Assembly (NCBI GenBank): GCA_020438865.1
Contig: JAGQTU010000002.1
Location: 62,001-126,000 of the forward strand
Direction of reading: 5' to 3'
From: Mycobacterium sp.
GTDB taxonomy: Bacteria; Actinomycetota; Actinomycetes; Mycobacteriales; Mycobacteriaceae
DNA: 64,000 nucleotides
Shown here: positions 43,582 to 52,794 of the stretch, piece by piece
How positions within the stretch are numbered: position 1 is the first letter of the stretch
Layout: each line of letters starts with the position of its first letter
Program-made: the position numbers and the translations under genes
Notes under the pieces: model-generated
Seen by the model: only the letters and a program-made list of their open reading frames with translations
Databases searched by the model: none
What the model was told of the DNA's origin: nothing

Positions 43582-45582
43582 CTACACGGACGCACCCAGC
43601 GCCTCGGCGAGATCTTCGGCACTCGTGACCGGCAGGTCGCACACCCGGCCGCGGCAGACATAGGCCGCGTCGGCGCCGTGCACCCGGTCCCGGCCGGCCA
43701 GCAGCGGGGCCGAGTCCATCGGCCCGCCGACCACGACGGTGCCCCCGGGTGCCAGCCGGCGCGCGGCGGCCAGCAGCGGCGATTCGGCCCCGTCGCAGGC
43801 GACCGCCACCTGCAGCGGCCCCCGAACGGCGGCCTCGGCCACCGCGAGCCAATGCCCGGCCGACCTCGGCGCCTTGTCCAGCAGCGGCGAGTGCGCCAGC
43901 AGTGCCTCGGCCGCCGCCTCGCCGTACCGCGTCGCCCATTCGCCGTCGACCAGGTGCGCGATCGTCAGCAGCGCCTCGGCGATCAGCGCCGCCCCCGACG
44001 GGGTAGCGCCGTCCAACGGGTCGGCGGGACGGACCATCAACCGCTCGGCGTCGTCGGCGCTGTCGAACCAGCGGCCCGGCCGGTCCGGATCGGCGAAGTG
44101 CGCCTGCGCCAGACCGACGAGCTCGGCCGCGGTGGCCAGCCACGAGGCGTCGGAGGTCAGCTGGTACAGCGTGAGCAGGCCGGTGGCCAGCGCGGCATAG
44201 TCCTCCAGGATGGCGGCGCTGTCCCCGACCACCCCGCCGAGGCTGGCGCGGCGCAGGCGCCCACCCACGAAGTGCAGGTCGACGATCATCTCCGCGCAGC
44301 GCACCGCGGCGGCCAGGAGGACCGGATCATCAAGGGCGACACTGGCTTCCGCCAGCGCGGTGATCGCCAGCCCGTTCCACGCCGTCACAACCTTGTCGTC
44401 GCGGGCCGGCTGCACCCGGCTCGCGCGGGCGGCGAGCAGCGCGGCGCGCACCCGCTCGAAGCGTTCGGCGTCGTCCGGTTCGGCCGGCAACTGCAGCACC
44501 GAGGCGCCGTGCTCGAACGTGCCGCGCTCGGTGACCGCGAAAACCGTTGCCGCCCAATCGCCGTCGTCGGCCCCGAGCACCTCGCGCAGCTGCGCGGATG
44601 TCCACACGTAGGTCGACCCCTCCGAATCCGCGGCGTCGGCGTCCAGCGACGAGGTGAACATCTCGCCGTCGGCCAGGTCGTTGATCAGGAACGCCGCGGT
44701 CTGCGCCGCCACCCGGCGGGCCAGCGGGTCCCCGGTGCGCCGCACCCAGTGCGCGTACGCCCGTAGCAGCAGCGCGTTGTCGTACAGCATCTTCTCGAAA
44801 TGCGGCACCACCCAGTCGGCGTCCACGCTGTACCGCGCGAACCCGCCGGCCAGCTGGTCGTAGATGCCGCCGCGCGCCATCGCCGCACCGGTGCGCTCGA
44901 CTGCGGCCAACGGCACCGGTGAACGGGTGCGCTCGTGGGTGCGCAGCAGCGCCTCGAGCAACGCAGACGGGGGGAACTTTGGCGCGGACCCGAACCCCCC
45001 GCGCCGGGTGTCCTCGTCGCCCAGGATGGCCGCCACCGCCCGGTCGCACAGACTCGGTTCGATCTCCGGGCCGCCGCCGGGCAGGCCGGCCGCCATCCGC
45101 CGCAACTCCCCCGCCACCTGGTCGGAGGCCTGCTCGACGTCGGCGCGCTGGAGGCGCCAGGTCTCGGCGACCGCGGCCAGCAGCTGCAGGAACTGCGCCT
45201 TCGGATAGTAGGTGCCGCAGAAGAACGGGCGGCCGTCCGGCGTCAGGAAGCAGGTCATCGGCCAGCCGCCCTGACCGGTCATCGCCACCGTGGCGTTCAT
45301 GTACACCGCGTCGAGGTCGGGGCGCTCCTCCCGGTCGACCTTGATGCAGACGAAGTCGGCGTTCGCCGCGGCCGCGACCTCGGCGTCCTCGAACGACTCG
45401 TGCGCCATCACATGACACCAGTGGCAGGCGGCGTAGCCGATCGACAGCAGGATCGGCACGTCGCGGCGGGCGGCCTCGGCCAGCGCGTCGGCCGACCATT
45501 GCTGCCAATGCACCGGGTTGTCGGCATGCTGGCGCAGATACGGGCTGGTGGCACCCGCGAGGGCGTTAGCCCCCTGGCTCAT
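43582..45582 (-). CDS. Thioredoxin domain-containing protein, DUF255/YyaL family (Rv1084-like)
   Basis: 666 aa. N-terminal thioredoxin-like domain (about 1-165) opening [21 protein letters not shown] and carrying redox Cys53-Cys56 (AACHWCHVM). The remainder is an alpha/alpha-barrel (six-hairpin glycosidase-like): RGGIYDQLAGGFARYSVD, FEKMLYDNALLLRAY, DDKVVTAWNGLAITALA. Family members are called spermatogenesis-associated protein 20-like; function unknown. ATG 45582 overlaps the upstream small membrane protein gene by 17 nt, completing the mca-45566-43582 operon. Confidence 0.92.
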   Translation of the reverse strand: MSQGANALAGATSPYLRQHADNPVHWQQWSADALAEAARRDVPILLSIGYAACHWCHVMAHESFEDAEVAAAANADFVCIKVDREERPDLDAVYMNATVAMTGQGGWPMTCFLTPDGRPFFCGTYYPKAQFLQLLAAVAETWRLQRADVEQASDQVAGELRRMAAGLPGGGPEIEPSLCDRAVAAILGDEDTRRGGFGSAPKFPPSALLEALLRTHERTRSPVPLAAVERTGAAMARGGIYDQLAGGFARYSVDADWVVPHFEKMLYDNALLLRAYAHWVRRTGDPLARRVAAQTAAFLINDLADGEMFTSSLDADAADSEGSTYVWTSAQLREVLGADDGDWAATVFAVTERGTFEHGASVLQLPAEPDDAERFERVRAALLAARASRVQPARDDKVVTAWNGLAITALAEASVALDDPVLLAAAVRCAEMIVDLHFVGGRLRRASLGGVVGDSAAILEDYAALATGLLTLYQLTSDASWLATAAELVGLAQAHFADPDRPGRWFDSADDAERLMVRPADPLDGATPSGAALIAEALLTIAHLVDGEWATRYGEAAAEALLAHSPLLDKAPRSAGHWLAVAEAAVRGPLQVAVACDGAESPLLAAARRLAPGGTVVVGGPMDSAPLLAGRDRVHGADAAYVCRGRVCDLPVTSAEDLAEALGASV

Positions 45583-45850
45583 GCGCGGGCTTCTCGGGGG
45601 CGTCCACCGGCGCGGCCGGGGCGCCGTCCGCGTCACCGGTCTGCGCGGTCTCCGCGGGTTCGGCGTCGGTGTCGAACGTCTTCGGCAGCTTCTTGAGGTG
45701 CCGGTTCATCGACCACACCAGGATGAACACCCCGATGAGCAGCAGCACGATCACCAGCAGGCCGACCGGGCTGGCCTTTCCGAAATCCGGTCCGGTGTTC
45801 TTCGGCGGTTCGGCGAACACCGACACCGTGGCCATCATCAGGTACGTCAC
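45566..45850 (-). CDS. Small single-pass membrane protein (Rv1083-like)
   Basis: 94 aa. One membrane helix (about 28-48, [20 protein letters not shown]) followed by a basic patch [13 protein letters not shown] and an acidic/Pro/Ala tail, likely cytoplasmic. Start GTG 45850 overlaps the mca stop by 4 nt (GTGA), so it is coupled to mca; its 3' end overlaps the thioredoxin-domain gene. The conserved place between mca and that gene suggests a role in the same process, but no activity is known. Confidence 0.85.
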   Translation of the reverse strand: MTYLMMATVSVFAEPPKNTGPDFGKASPVGLLVIVLLLIGVFILVWSMNRHLKKLPKTFDTDAEPAETAQTGDADGAPAAPVDAPEKPAHEPGG

Positions 45851-46719
45851 TCGAAGATCTCGATTCCGGCGAACAAGTCGTCCTCAGGCAGTTGAGCGGG
45901 GACGCGGGAGCGCGCCAACTCGAACTCCTCGGTCGGCCACAACCGCTGTTGCCACTCTATGGGGGTGGCGAAGAAGAATCCGGTGGGGTCGATCTGGGTG
46001 GCGTGGGCCTTGAGCGCCTCGTCGCGCTGGGTGAAGTACTCGGAGCACGGCACCCGGGTGGTCACCCGCCCGGCGTGGACGTCGAACTCGGGATCCCAGT
46101 GCTCGAGCCACCGGGCGAACGGGCCCTCCTGCCCGTTTTTGGCGAACTCGTCCTGGAGCATCTGCATGCGCTCCCGCAGGAATCCGTGGTTGTAGTACAA
46201 CTTGCTGACCGTCCACGGCGAGCCGGCGTCGGAATGCAGCCGGTAGTCGCCGGCGGCCTCGAAGGCGGCCACCGACACCTGGTGACACCGGATGTGGTCG
46301 GGGTGCGGGTAGCCGCCGTTCTCGTCGTAGGTGGTCATGACGTGCGGACGGAAGTCGCGGATGACCTTGACCAGTTCGGCGACCGGCTCCTCCAGTGGCA
46401 CCAGCGCGAAACACCCGTCCGGAAGCGGCGGCGGCGGGTCGCCCTCGGGCAGGCCGGAGTCCTCGAAGCCCAGCCAGTGGTGTTCGACGCCGAGGATTTC
46501 GGCGGCCTTCGCCATCTCGTCGCGGCGGATGTCGGCGATGCGGCCGCGTACCTCGGGCAGGTCCATCGCGGGGTTGAGGATGTCGCCGCGCTCACCGCCG
46601 GTCAGGGTGACCACCAGCACCCGGTGGCCCTCGGCGGCGTAGCGGGCCAGCGTGGCCGCACCCTTGCTGGACTCGTCGTCAGGGTGGGCGTGCACGGCCA
46701 TCAACCGCAGTTCGGTCAC
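45847..46719 (-). CDS. mca: Mycothiol S-conjugate amidase
   Basis: 290 aa. Hydrolyses mycothiol S-conjugates so that the mercapturic acid can be exported, detoxifying electrophiles. Zn ligands His12 and Asp15 in VHAHPDDE and the later YPHPDH are in place; [18 protein letters not shown] and the Mca-specific C-terminus ([17 protein letters not shown]) separate it from MshB. GTG 46719 chosen ([15 protein letters not shown]); GGGAG is close upstream. First gene of a three-gene overlapping operon. Diagnostic of an actinobacterium that makes mycothiol. Confidence 0.96.
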   Translation of the reverse strand: MTELRLMAVHAHPDDESSKGAATLARYAAEGHRVLVVTLTGGERGDILNPAMDLPEVRGRIADIRRDEMAKAAEILGVEHHWLGFEDSGLPEGDPPPPLPDGCFALVPLEEPVAELVKVIRDFRPHVMTTYDENGGYPHPDHIRCHQVSVAAFEAAGDYRLHSDAGSPWTVSKLYYNHGFLRERMQMLQDEFAKNGQEGPFARWLEHWDPEFDVHAGRVTTRVPCSEYFTQRDEALKAHATQIDPTGFFFATPIEWQQRLWPTEEFELARSRVPAQLPEDDLFAGIEIFE

Positions 46720-46788
46720 GTCTCCCTCTACTTGTCGGTGGTCAACTGGTGTGCCTTCGCGTACCACTGGAACAGTTGCAGCACGCCC

Positions 46789-46794
46789 TATAGT
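46789..46794 (+). promoter_or_regulatory. Possible -10 element (TATAGT) of the DUF4307 gene
   Basis: The best AT-rich TANNNT match in the mca/DUF4307 intergenic region. It would leave a leader of about 65 nt before ATG 46866. Confidence 0.4.
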
Positions 46795-46865
46795 TCCTGT
46801 CCTAATGGTCCCATCAGGACACCGGGTACCCGCAATCCCGCCGGCGACGAGAGACGCACACCATC

Positions 46866-47297
46866 ATGACCGAGCCACCCGCCCTGCCGCCGGAGTCCCG
46901 GTACGGCCGTCGCACGTCCGCGGCCACCCGGCGCCGGGTGGCGATCGCCCTGGGCGTGCTGGTCCTGGCCGCCGGTGTCGGCCTCGCGGTGCTGGGTTAT
47001 CAGCGGTTCGCGGGCAGTGACGTCGAGGGCAGTATCGGCGCCTATCGGGTGCTCGACGACCAGACGGTGTCGGTCACGATCAGCGTGACCCGAAAGGACC
47101 CGTCGCGGCCGGCGTCGTGCATCGTGCGGGCCCGGTCGCGTGACGGGGCCGAGACCGGCAGGCGCGAGGTGCTGATCCCGCCGTCGGAATCCAAGACCGT
47201 GCAGGTAACCACTACGGTGGCGTCCTACAAGCGGCCGTTCGTCGGCGACATCTACGGCTGCGGGATGAACGTCCCGGACTACCTGGTCGGCTCGTGA
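46866..47297 (+). CDS. DUF4307 membrane protein (Rv1081c-like)
   Basis: 143 aa. Cytoplasmic basic N-terminus (RYGRRTSAATRRR), one helix (about 25-46, VAIALGVLVLAAGVGLAVLGY), then an extracytoplasmic Ig-like beta domain (about 55-143) with two cysteines (SCIVRARS, YGCGMNV). Matches DUF4307. Function unknown. Conserved position between mca and greA. Confidence 0.85.
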   Translation: MTEPPALPPESRYGRRTSAATRRRVAIALGVLVLAAGVGLAVLGYQRFAGSDVEGSIGAYRVLDDQTVSVTISVTRKDPSRPASCIVRARSRDGAETGRREVLIPPSESKTVQVTTTVASYKRPFVGDIYGCGMNVPDYLVGS

Positions 47298-47371
47298 TCG
47301 GCGTCCGGGCGGCGAACAACGAACTGCGAAAACGTAAAGGTCCGCCGACGCCCCGGTGGTAGACTCGGTGC

Positions 47372-47531
47372 CACACGGTTCCTGCTGGGAGCCGTTTATT
47401 GCGTCTGTAGCGCGTTTACACGCGGCTCTGAGGTGGCAATACACGGGCACTGTCCCGCGCGTTCCCGGCAGTGACACACAAAAGACTGCCAAGCGAACAT
47501 CGCGGAACCAACGAACGAGGAGCGCGACGAG
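47372..47531 (+). other. Structured 5' leader of greA
   Basis: TAGACT at 47360-47365 is a good -10, placing the transcript start near 47372 and leaving about 160 nt before greA. Within it GGTTCC/GGAGCC forms a 6-bp hairpin (about 47378-47395) and CGCGT-TTAC-ACGCG a second one with a bulge (about 47409-47424). No ORF seen. Long leaders are unusual in this window, so a regulatory role is possible. Confidence 0.45.
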
Positions 47532-48026
47532 ATGACCGATACCCAGGTGACCTGGCTGACCCAGGAGTCCCACGACCGGTTGAAGGCCGAGCTCGACCAG
47601 CTGATCGCCAACCGGCCGATCATCGCCGCGGAGATCAACGATCGCCGCGAAGAGGGCGACCTGCGCGAGAACGGCGGCTACCACGCCGCCCGCGAGGAGC
47701 AGGGCCAGCAGGAGGCCCGCATCCGTCAGCTCCAGGAACTGCTCAACACCGCCAAGGTCGGCGAGGCGCCCAAGCAGTCCGGCGTGGCGCTGCCCGGCTC
47801 GGTGGTCAAGGTCTACTACGACGGCGACGAGTCCGACACCGAGACCTTCCTGATCGCCACCCGCCAGGAGAGCGTCAACAACGACAAGCTCGAGGTGTAC
47901 TCGCCGAACTCGCCGCTGGGCTCCGCACTGCTGAACGCCAAGGAAGGCGAGACCCGGACCTACACCGTGCCCAGCGGCAGCGTCGTCAAGGTCACCCTGG
48001 TCAGCGCCGAGCCCTACCACTCCTGA
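47532..48026 (+). CDS. greA: Transcription elongation factor GreA
   Basis: 164 aa. N-terminal antiparallel coiled coil (about 1-78) with the tip acidic pair in [20 protein letters not shown], the residues that enter the RNA polymerase secondary channel and stimulate transcript cleavage, then the FKBP-like C-terminal domain (about 85-164: [37 protein letters not shown]). AACGAGGAG upstream of ATG 47532. Followed by a strong hairpin at 48035-48050. Confidence 0.97.
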   Translation: MTDTQVTWLTQESHDRLKAELDQLIANRPIIAAEINDRREEGDLRENGGYHAAREEQGQQEARIRQLQELLNTAKVGEAPKQSGVALPGSVVKVYYDGDESDTETFLIATRQESVNNDKLEVYSPNSPLGSALLNAKEGETRTYTVPSGSVVKVTLVSAEPYHS

Positions 48027-48034
48027 CCCCCGCG

Positions 48035-48050
48035 CCCCCGCCGGCGGGGG
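48035..48050 (+). terminator. Hairpin after greA
   Basis: Perfect 16-nt palindrome CCCCCGCCGGCGGGGG starting 8 nt after the greA stop, without a U-tract. GPP34 starts 15 nt later, so it may attenuate rather than fully terminate. Confidence 0.6.
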
Positions 48051-48065
48051 CTACAGTTCCCGCTC

Positions 48066-48728
48066 GTGGCGCGGATCGCCGAAGACCTCCTGCTGCTGCT
48101 GCTCGACAACGCGTCGGCACAGCCGGGACTCGACCGCGCCAAGCGCAAGCGCCTGCTGGCCGCCGCCGTGCTGCTGGACCTGGCCTACGCCTGCCGGGTT
48201 CGGCCCGCCCTGCCGCAGGAGCCGGTGCCCCCGGGACGGCTGGTCGCGCTGGCCGGTCCGCCCCCGCTGGACCCGGCGGTGCGCCCGGCGCTGGCCCTGC
48301 TCGAACAGGGACCCCTCACCCCGAAGGCCGCCATCGCCGCCTTGCGCAAGCGCGCCGAGGACGACGTGCTGGACCAACTGCTGCGGACCGGGCAGCTGCA
48401 CCAGGTGGAGCTGTCCACCGGGCGGTTGCGCCGTAGGCGGGAGTACGCGTGGCCGATCAACAACCGGGCGCGGGCCGAAGGGGTGCGGGCCGCGGTGATG
48501 GCCGCGCTGTTCGATCGGCACCGGCCCGACCCGCCCACGGCCACCGTCATCGCCCTGCTGGCGAGCGTGAACGGCCTGGGTGCGGCGTTCAGTCTCAACG
48601 AGCGCGGCTGGCGGTGGGTGCACGACCGCGCCAACGAAATAGCAAGCGGCTGTTGGGTCGACGAGGCGGACCTCGCCGATGTCAACCTCGCGGTCACCAC
48701 CGCCGCGGTGCGGGCGGCACTAGGCTAG
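48066..48728 (+). CDS. GPP34 (GOLPH3/VPS74) family protein
   Basis: 220 aa, helical. IAEDLLLLLLDNASAQPG at the N-terminus and LLAAAVLLDLAYACRV are the family's first helices; the phosphoinositide-pocket region of eukaryotic GOLPH3 corresponds to the LRRRREYAWPI segment. Bacterial members are common in actinobacteria and of unknown function, perhaps peripheral membrane proteins. GTG start. The 3' end overlaps that of metB by 9 nt on the opposite strand. Confidence 0.88.
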   Translation: MARIAEDLLLLLLDNASAQPGLDRAKRKRLLAAAVLLDLAYACRVRPALPQEPVPPGRLVALAGPPPLDPAVRPALALLEQGPLTPKAAIAALRKRAEDDVLDQLLRTGQLHQVELSTGRLRRRREYAWPINNRARAEGVRAAVMAALFDRHRPDPPTATVIALLASVNGLGAAFSLNERGWRWVHDRANEIASGCWVDEADLADVNLAVTTAAVRAALG

Positions 48729-49892
48729 CGCCTGCTCCAGGTCGCCGAGCAGGTCGGCGGCGTCCTCGATGCCGACCGACATCCGGACCAGATCGTCGGG
48801 CACCTCCAGCTGTGAGCCCGCCGTCGAGGCGTGGGTCATCGCGCCCGGATGCTCGATCAGCGACTCCACCCCGCCCAGCGATTCGGCGAGGATGAAAACC
48901 TCTGTGCGCGAACACAGGTCGCGGGCGGCCTGCGCGCCGCCGCGCATCCGAACGGAGATCATGCCGCCGAATCCGCGCATCTGCCGGGCGGCGACGTCGT
49001 GGCCGGGATGGCTCGGCAGGCCCGGGTAGAGCACCTGGCTGACTGCGGCGTGGTCGGCCAGGAACGCGGCGAGGACGGCGGCGTTCTCGCAGTGCCGCTG
49101 CATCCGCAGCTCGAGCGTCTTGAGGCCGCGCATGGTCAGGTAGGCGTCGAACGGGCCGGGGACCGCACCCGCGCCGTTCTGCAGGAAACCGAACCGGGCG
49201 TCGAGTTCCTCGTCATCGGTCACCAGCGCGCCGCCGACCACGTCGGAGTGCCCACCGATGTACTTGGTCGTCGAGTGCAAAACGATGTCGGCGCCCAGCG
49301 TCAGCGGCTGCTGCAGCGCAGGCGAGGCGAAGGTGTTGTCCACCAACACCTTTACCCCCGAGGCGCCGGCAACCTCGACGATGGCCGGGATGTCCGCGAT
49401 CGACAGCAGCGGGTTGGTCGGCGTCTCGACCCAGATCAGCCGGGTCTGGCCGGTGATCGCCGCCCGGACCGCGTCGAGGTCGGCCAGCGGCACCGGGGTG
49501 TGGTGCACACCCCACTCCCGGAAGACCTTGTCGATGAGCCGGAAGGTGCCGCCGTAGGCGTCGTCGGGGATGACGACGTGGTCGCCGGGGCGCAGCACCG
49601 CGCGCAGCGCGCAGTCGGAGGCCGCCATTCCCGATGAGAAGGCCCGCCCGTATGTTCCGGCCTCGACAGCGGCGAGCACCGCCTCCAGTGCGGAACGGGT
49701 CGGATTGCCGGTGCGCGCGTACTCGAAGCCGCCGCGCAGACCACCGACCCCGTCCTGCTTGAAGGTGCTGCTGGCGTAGATCGGGGCGTTGACCGCCCCG
49801 GTTCCGGGGTCGGGGCGGTAACCGGCGTGGATCGCCTTGGTCGCGAACCCCTGCCAGCGGTGGGAATCGGCTGCACTGCGCTGCTCACTCAT
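48720..49892 (-). CDS. metB: Cystathionine gamma-synthase
   Basis: 390 aa PLP enzyme of the Cys/Met metabolism family. Schiff-base Lys210 in VLHSTTKYIGGHSDVVGG; phosphate-binding SSGMAAS (87-93), YARTGNPTRSALE and ETPTNPLLS. Joins an activated homoserine to cysteine, giving cystathionine; gamma-lyase activity is also possible in this family. The neighbouring cbs (51377) makes cystathionine from serine and homocysteine, so both ends of transsulfuration are close together, as in M. tuberculosis Rv1077-Rv1079. Start ATG 49892. Confidence 0.94.
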   Translation of the reverse strand: MSEQRSAADSHRWQGFATKAIHAGYRPDPGTGAVNAPIYASSTFKQDGVGGLRGGFEYARTGNPTRSALEAVLAAVEAGTYGRAFSSGMAASDCALRAVLRPGDHVVIPDDAYGGTFRLIDKVFREWGVHHTPVPLADLDAVRAAITGQTRLIWVETPTNPLLSIADIPAIVEVAGASGVKVLVDNTFASPALQQPLTLGADIVLHSTTKYIGGHSDVVGGALVTDDEELDARFGFLQNGAGAVPGPFDAYLTMRGLKTLELRMQRHCENAAVLAAFLADHAAVSQVLYPGLPSHPGHDVAARQMRGFGGMISVRMRGGAQAARDLCSRTEVFILAESLGGVESLIEHPGAMTHASTAGSQLEVPDDLVRMSVGIEDAADLLGDLEQALA

Positions 49893-49929
49893 CGCATCCG
49901 AGCCTAACGGTGCCGCCCGGCGCGCAGAA

Positions 49930-50580
49930 CTAGGCGGTCGGCAGGCAGACCGTCGTCATGATCTTGTCGGCCAGCGTCTGCCGCTTGGCATCCCACAGGG
50001 GGAACAGGTAGCCGATGTAGCAGATGACCGCGTCGACGATGTGGGCCAGCTGCCGGACGATCGACAGCCCGAAACCGATCGGCTCACCGGTCCGCTCGCT
50101 GACCACCTTGAACTTCAGCGCCGCCTTGCCGATGCTCGAGCCCGTGATGCCCTGGCGGGCGCCGTAGTTCCACAGCGCGAACGCCAGCGCGGCCAGCCCG
50201 AAGAGGAAGGACAGCGCCAAGCCCAGCGTCGAGGGCTGTGCGGTGCAGTACACGCCCTGACCGCCGTTGTAGCCGCGGGTGCTGCAGTTACCCTCACCGA
50301 AGAGGAACAGCATGCCCTGGCCGAGGCCGGTGAGCAGGAGCACCGGAATAGTGTCGATGATCCAGGCGCCGACCCGCCGGATCCACGGCGTGTAGGCGTT
50401 CTGCGGCAGCGCCGGCACCGCATTCGTCTCGGCGGGCGGCGGCGTGAAAGTGCCGGGCGGCGCCGGGTAGCCCGGCAGGGACGGCTTGCTGCCGGGCGGC
50501 GGCGGCGGGTAACCCGATGCCGACGGGTAGTCGCCGGGCGGGATCGGAACCTCGCCGGGCGGCGGGGTCGGTTCGGTCAC
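49930..50580 (-). CDS. RDD family protein, Pra-like (copy 1)
   Basis: 216 aa. Cytoplasmic Pro/Gly-rich N-terminus (about 1-55, PPPPPGS-like blocks), then an RDD domain with four helices: YTPWIRRVGAWIIDTIPVLLLT (RDD Arg and Asp), PSTLGLALSFLFGLAALAFAL, ITGSSIGKAALKFKVV and IGFGLSIVRQLAHIVDAVICY. It ends RQTLADKIMTTVCLPTA. Same architecture as the proline-rich antigen Pra (Rv1078) beside cbs. GTG start at 50580. The C-terminal half is almost identical to the next gene, so tandem duplicates. Four Cys in the extracellular loop could form disulfides. Confidence 0.85.
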   Translation of the reverse strand: MTEPTPPPGEVPIPPGDYPSASGYPPPPPGSKPSLPGYPAPPGTFTPPPAETNAVPALPQNAYTPWIRRVGAWIIDTIPVLLLTGLGQGMLFLFGEGNCSTRGYNGGQGVYCTAQPSTLGLALSFLFGLAALAFALWNYGARQGITGSSIGKAALKFKVVSERTGEPIGFGLSIVRQLAHIVDAVICYIGYLFPLWDAKRQTLADKIMTTVCLPTA

Positions 50581-50620
50581 CGGGGGAATCCTCTCGTGCG
50601 GGGCGCTCGGGAGTCAGGCG

Positions 50621-51328
50621 CTACAGCGGCAGGCAGACCGTGGTCATGATCTTGTCCGCCAGGGTCTGTCGCTTGGCGTCCCACAGCGGGAACAGGTAGC
50701 CGATGTAGCAGATGATGGCGTCCACCACGTGGGCTAGCTGCCGAACGATCGATAGGCCGAAACCGATTGGCTGGCCGGTCTTTTCGCTGACCACCTTGAA
50801 CTTCATGATCGACTTGCCGATGCTCGAGCCGGTGGTGCCCTGTCGGTATCCGTAGTTCCACAGCAGGTAGCCCAGGCCGATGAGCAGGCAGAGGTTGAAG
50901 GCGACGAGCCCCAGGGTGGAGTTGCCGGTGGCGCAGAACTCGCCGAGGTTGTACTCCGAGGAGTCGGTCACGCACGCCGTCTCCTGCGTCGCCATTTCGA
51001 TGCCGTAGCCGATACCGACCAGCACCAGGTAGGGCAGGTAGTCGATCAGCCACGCGACCGCGCGGGTGACCCACGGCGTGTAGGCCTCCTGCGGCAGCTG
51101 CGGAACGGCCTGGCCCGGCGCCTGGGCATAGCCGGGCGGCGGCCCGTATCCCGCTGGCGGCGGTGGTGGGTAACCCGCGGGCGGCGGTGGATAACCCCCG
51201 GCCGGCGGGGGTGGGTAGCCGCCGGGGGGCGGTGGCGGCGGGTAGCCGCCGGGGGGCGGGACAGGTTGGCCGCCCGGAGGCGGTTGTGGAGTGTTTCCCG
51301 ACGGGGGGCCTGGCGGTTGTTCGGTCAT
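50621..51328 (-). CDS. RDD family protein, Pra-like (copy 2)
   Basis: 235 aa. A longer Pro-rich N-terminus than copy 1, with repeating PPPGGYPPPP and PPAGYPPPP blocks (about 10-72), then the RDD membrane domain (about 82-235: YTPWVTRAVAWLIDYLPYLVLV; TTGSSIGKSIMKFKVVSEKTG). The last 60 residues match copy 1 almost residue for residue. ATG 51328 is preceded by GGAAGG; an ATG three bases upstream and a GTG further out are alternatives. Probably the direct equivalent of Pra between metB and cbs. Role unknown; membrane location is clear. Confidence 0.87.
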   Translation of the reverse strand: MTEQPPGPPSGNTPQPPPGGQPVPPPGGYPPPPPPGGYPPPPAGGYPPPPAGYPPPPPAGYGPPPGYAQAPGQAVPQLPQEAYTPWVTRAVAWLIDYLPYLVLVGIGYGIEMATQETACVTDSSEYNLGEFCATGNSTLGLVAFNLCLLIGLGYLLWNYGYRQGTTGSSIGKSIMKFKVVSEKTGQPIGFGLSIVRQLAHVVDAIICYIGYLFPLWDAKRQTLADKIMTTVCLPL

Positions 51329-51376
51329 CATGCCTTCCACTGCAGACGCATTGGCGAAAGCGAAGCGGCACTCACC

Positions 51377-52771
51377 CTATCGTCGGCGCGGCGCCTCGGA
51401 CAGGAATCCGAGCAGATCGTGGCGCGTGATCACCCCGACCGGCTTGCCCTCCTCCACCACCATCACGGCGTCCCAGTCGCGCAGCGCCTTCGCCGCCGCA
51501 CTGACCAGTTCACCGGCGCCGATCAGCGGCAGCGGCGGGCTCATGTGCAGCGAGACCGCGTCGGCGAGCTTGGCGCGGCCCTCGAAGACCGCCGACAGCA
51601 GTTCGCGTTCCGAGACGCTTCCGGCCACCTCGCCGGCCATCACCGGCGGCTCGGCGCCGACGACCGGCATCTGCGACACCCCGTACTCGCGCAGGATCCC
51701 GATCGCGTCGCGCACCGTCTCCGACGGGTGGGTGTGCACCAGGTCGGGGAGCGCGCCGGACTTCCCGCGCAGGACGTCACCGACGTTCGGCTCCGGCAAC
51801 GAATGGTCAAGCGGGGTACGCAGAAACCCGTAGGACGACATCCACGCGTCGTTGAAGATCTTGGACATGTAGCCGCGCCCACCGTCCGGCAGCAGCACGA
51901 CCACCAGGGCGTCCGGTCCGGCGTCCTCGGCGACCTTCAGCGCGGCCACCACGGCCATCCCGCACGAACCGCCGACCAGCAGGGCTTCCTCGCGGGCCAG
52001 GCGGCGCGTCATGTCGAAGGAGTCGGCATCGGAGACGGCGATGATCTCGTCGGGCACCGACGGGTCGTAGGCGGCCGGCCAGAAGTCCTCGCCGACGCCC
52101 TCGACCAGATAGGGCCGACCGGTACCGCCGGAATACACCGAGCCCTCCGGGTCGGCGCCGATGATCCTGACCCGCCCGCCCGAGACCTCCTTGAGGTAGC
52201 GCCCCGCACCGGTGATGGTTCCGCCGGTGCCGACCCCGGCGACGAAGTGGGTGACCTTGCCGTCGGTGTCGGCCCAGATCTCCGGGCCGGTGGTCTCGTA
52301 GTGGCTGGCCGGGCCGTTCGGGTTGGAGTACTGGTCCGGCTTCCAGGCGCCCTCGATCTCGGTGACCAGCCGATTGGACACGCTGTAGTAGCTGTCCGGA
52401 TGGTCCGGCGGCACCGCCGTCGGGCACACGACGACTTCGGCGCCGTAGGCCCGCAACACGTTTCGCTTGTCCTCGCTCACCTTGTCCGGGCAGACGAACA
52501 CACACTTGTAGCCGCGCTGCTGGGCCACCAGGGCCAGGCCGACACCGGTGTTCCCGGAAGTCGGCTCGACGATCGTGCCGCCCGGGTTGAGCTCACCGGC
52601 GGCCTCGGCGGCGTCGATCATCTTGATCGCGATGCGGTCCTTGGAACTCCCGCCCGGGCTGAGGTATTCGATCTTGGCGGCGACCGTGCCGGATCCCTCG
52701 GGGACGATGGAGTTCAGAGCGACCAGCGGGGTGTTCCCGATCAGTTCACTGACATGCCGCGCGATACGCAT
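51377..52771 (-). CDS. cbs: Cystathionine beta-synthase
   Basis: 464 aa. PLP domain (about 1-320): Lys44 in SPGGSSKDRIA, EPTSGNTGVGLAL phosphate loop and GVGTGGTITGAGRYLKE. Two CBS repeats at the C-terminus (about 335-464), including GVSQMPVVGAEPPVMAGEVAG and WDAVMVVEEGKPVGVITRHDLL. Condenses serine (or activated serine) with homocysteine to cystathionine. No haem-binding N-terminal extension as in the human enzyme. CBS repeats suggest adenosyl-ligand regulation. ATG 52771; lipU lies 23 nt upstream on the same strand. Confidence 0.95.
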   Translation of the reverse strand: MRIARHVSELIGNTPLVALNSIVPEGSGTVAAKIEYLSPGGSSKDRIAIKMIDAAEAAGELNPGGTIVEPTSGNTGVGLALVAQQRGYKCVFVCPDKVSEDKRNVLRAYGAEVVVCPTAVPPDHPDSYYSVSNRLVTEIEGAWKPDQYSNPNGPASHYETTGPEIWADTDGKVTHFVAGVGTGGTITGAGRYLKEVSGGRVRIIGADPEGSVYSGGTGRPYLVEGVGEDFWPAAYDPSVPDEIIAVSDADSFDMTRRLAREEALLVGGSCGMAVVAALKVAEDAGPDALVVVLLPDGGRGYMSKIFNDAWMSSYGFLRTPLDHSLPEPNVGDVLRGKSGALPDLVHTHPSETVRDAIGILREYGVSQMPVVGAEPPVMAGEVAGSVSERELLSAVFEGRAKLADAVSLHMSPPLPLIGAGELVSAAAKALRDWDAVMVVEEGKPVGVITRHDLLGFLSEAPRRR

Positions 52772-52794
52772 GCCTACATGGTGTCAGACGGTGC

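Noticed and set aside
49930..51328. Pro-rich RDD N-termini as assembly-error repeats
   Set aside because: Repeats differ in sequence and length, and each frame continues into a full RDD domain with its own start.
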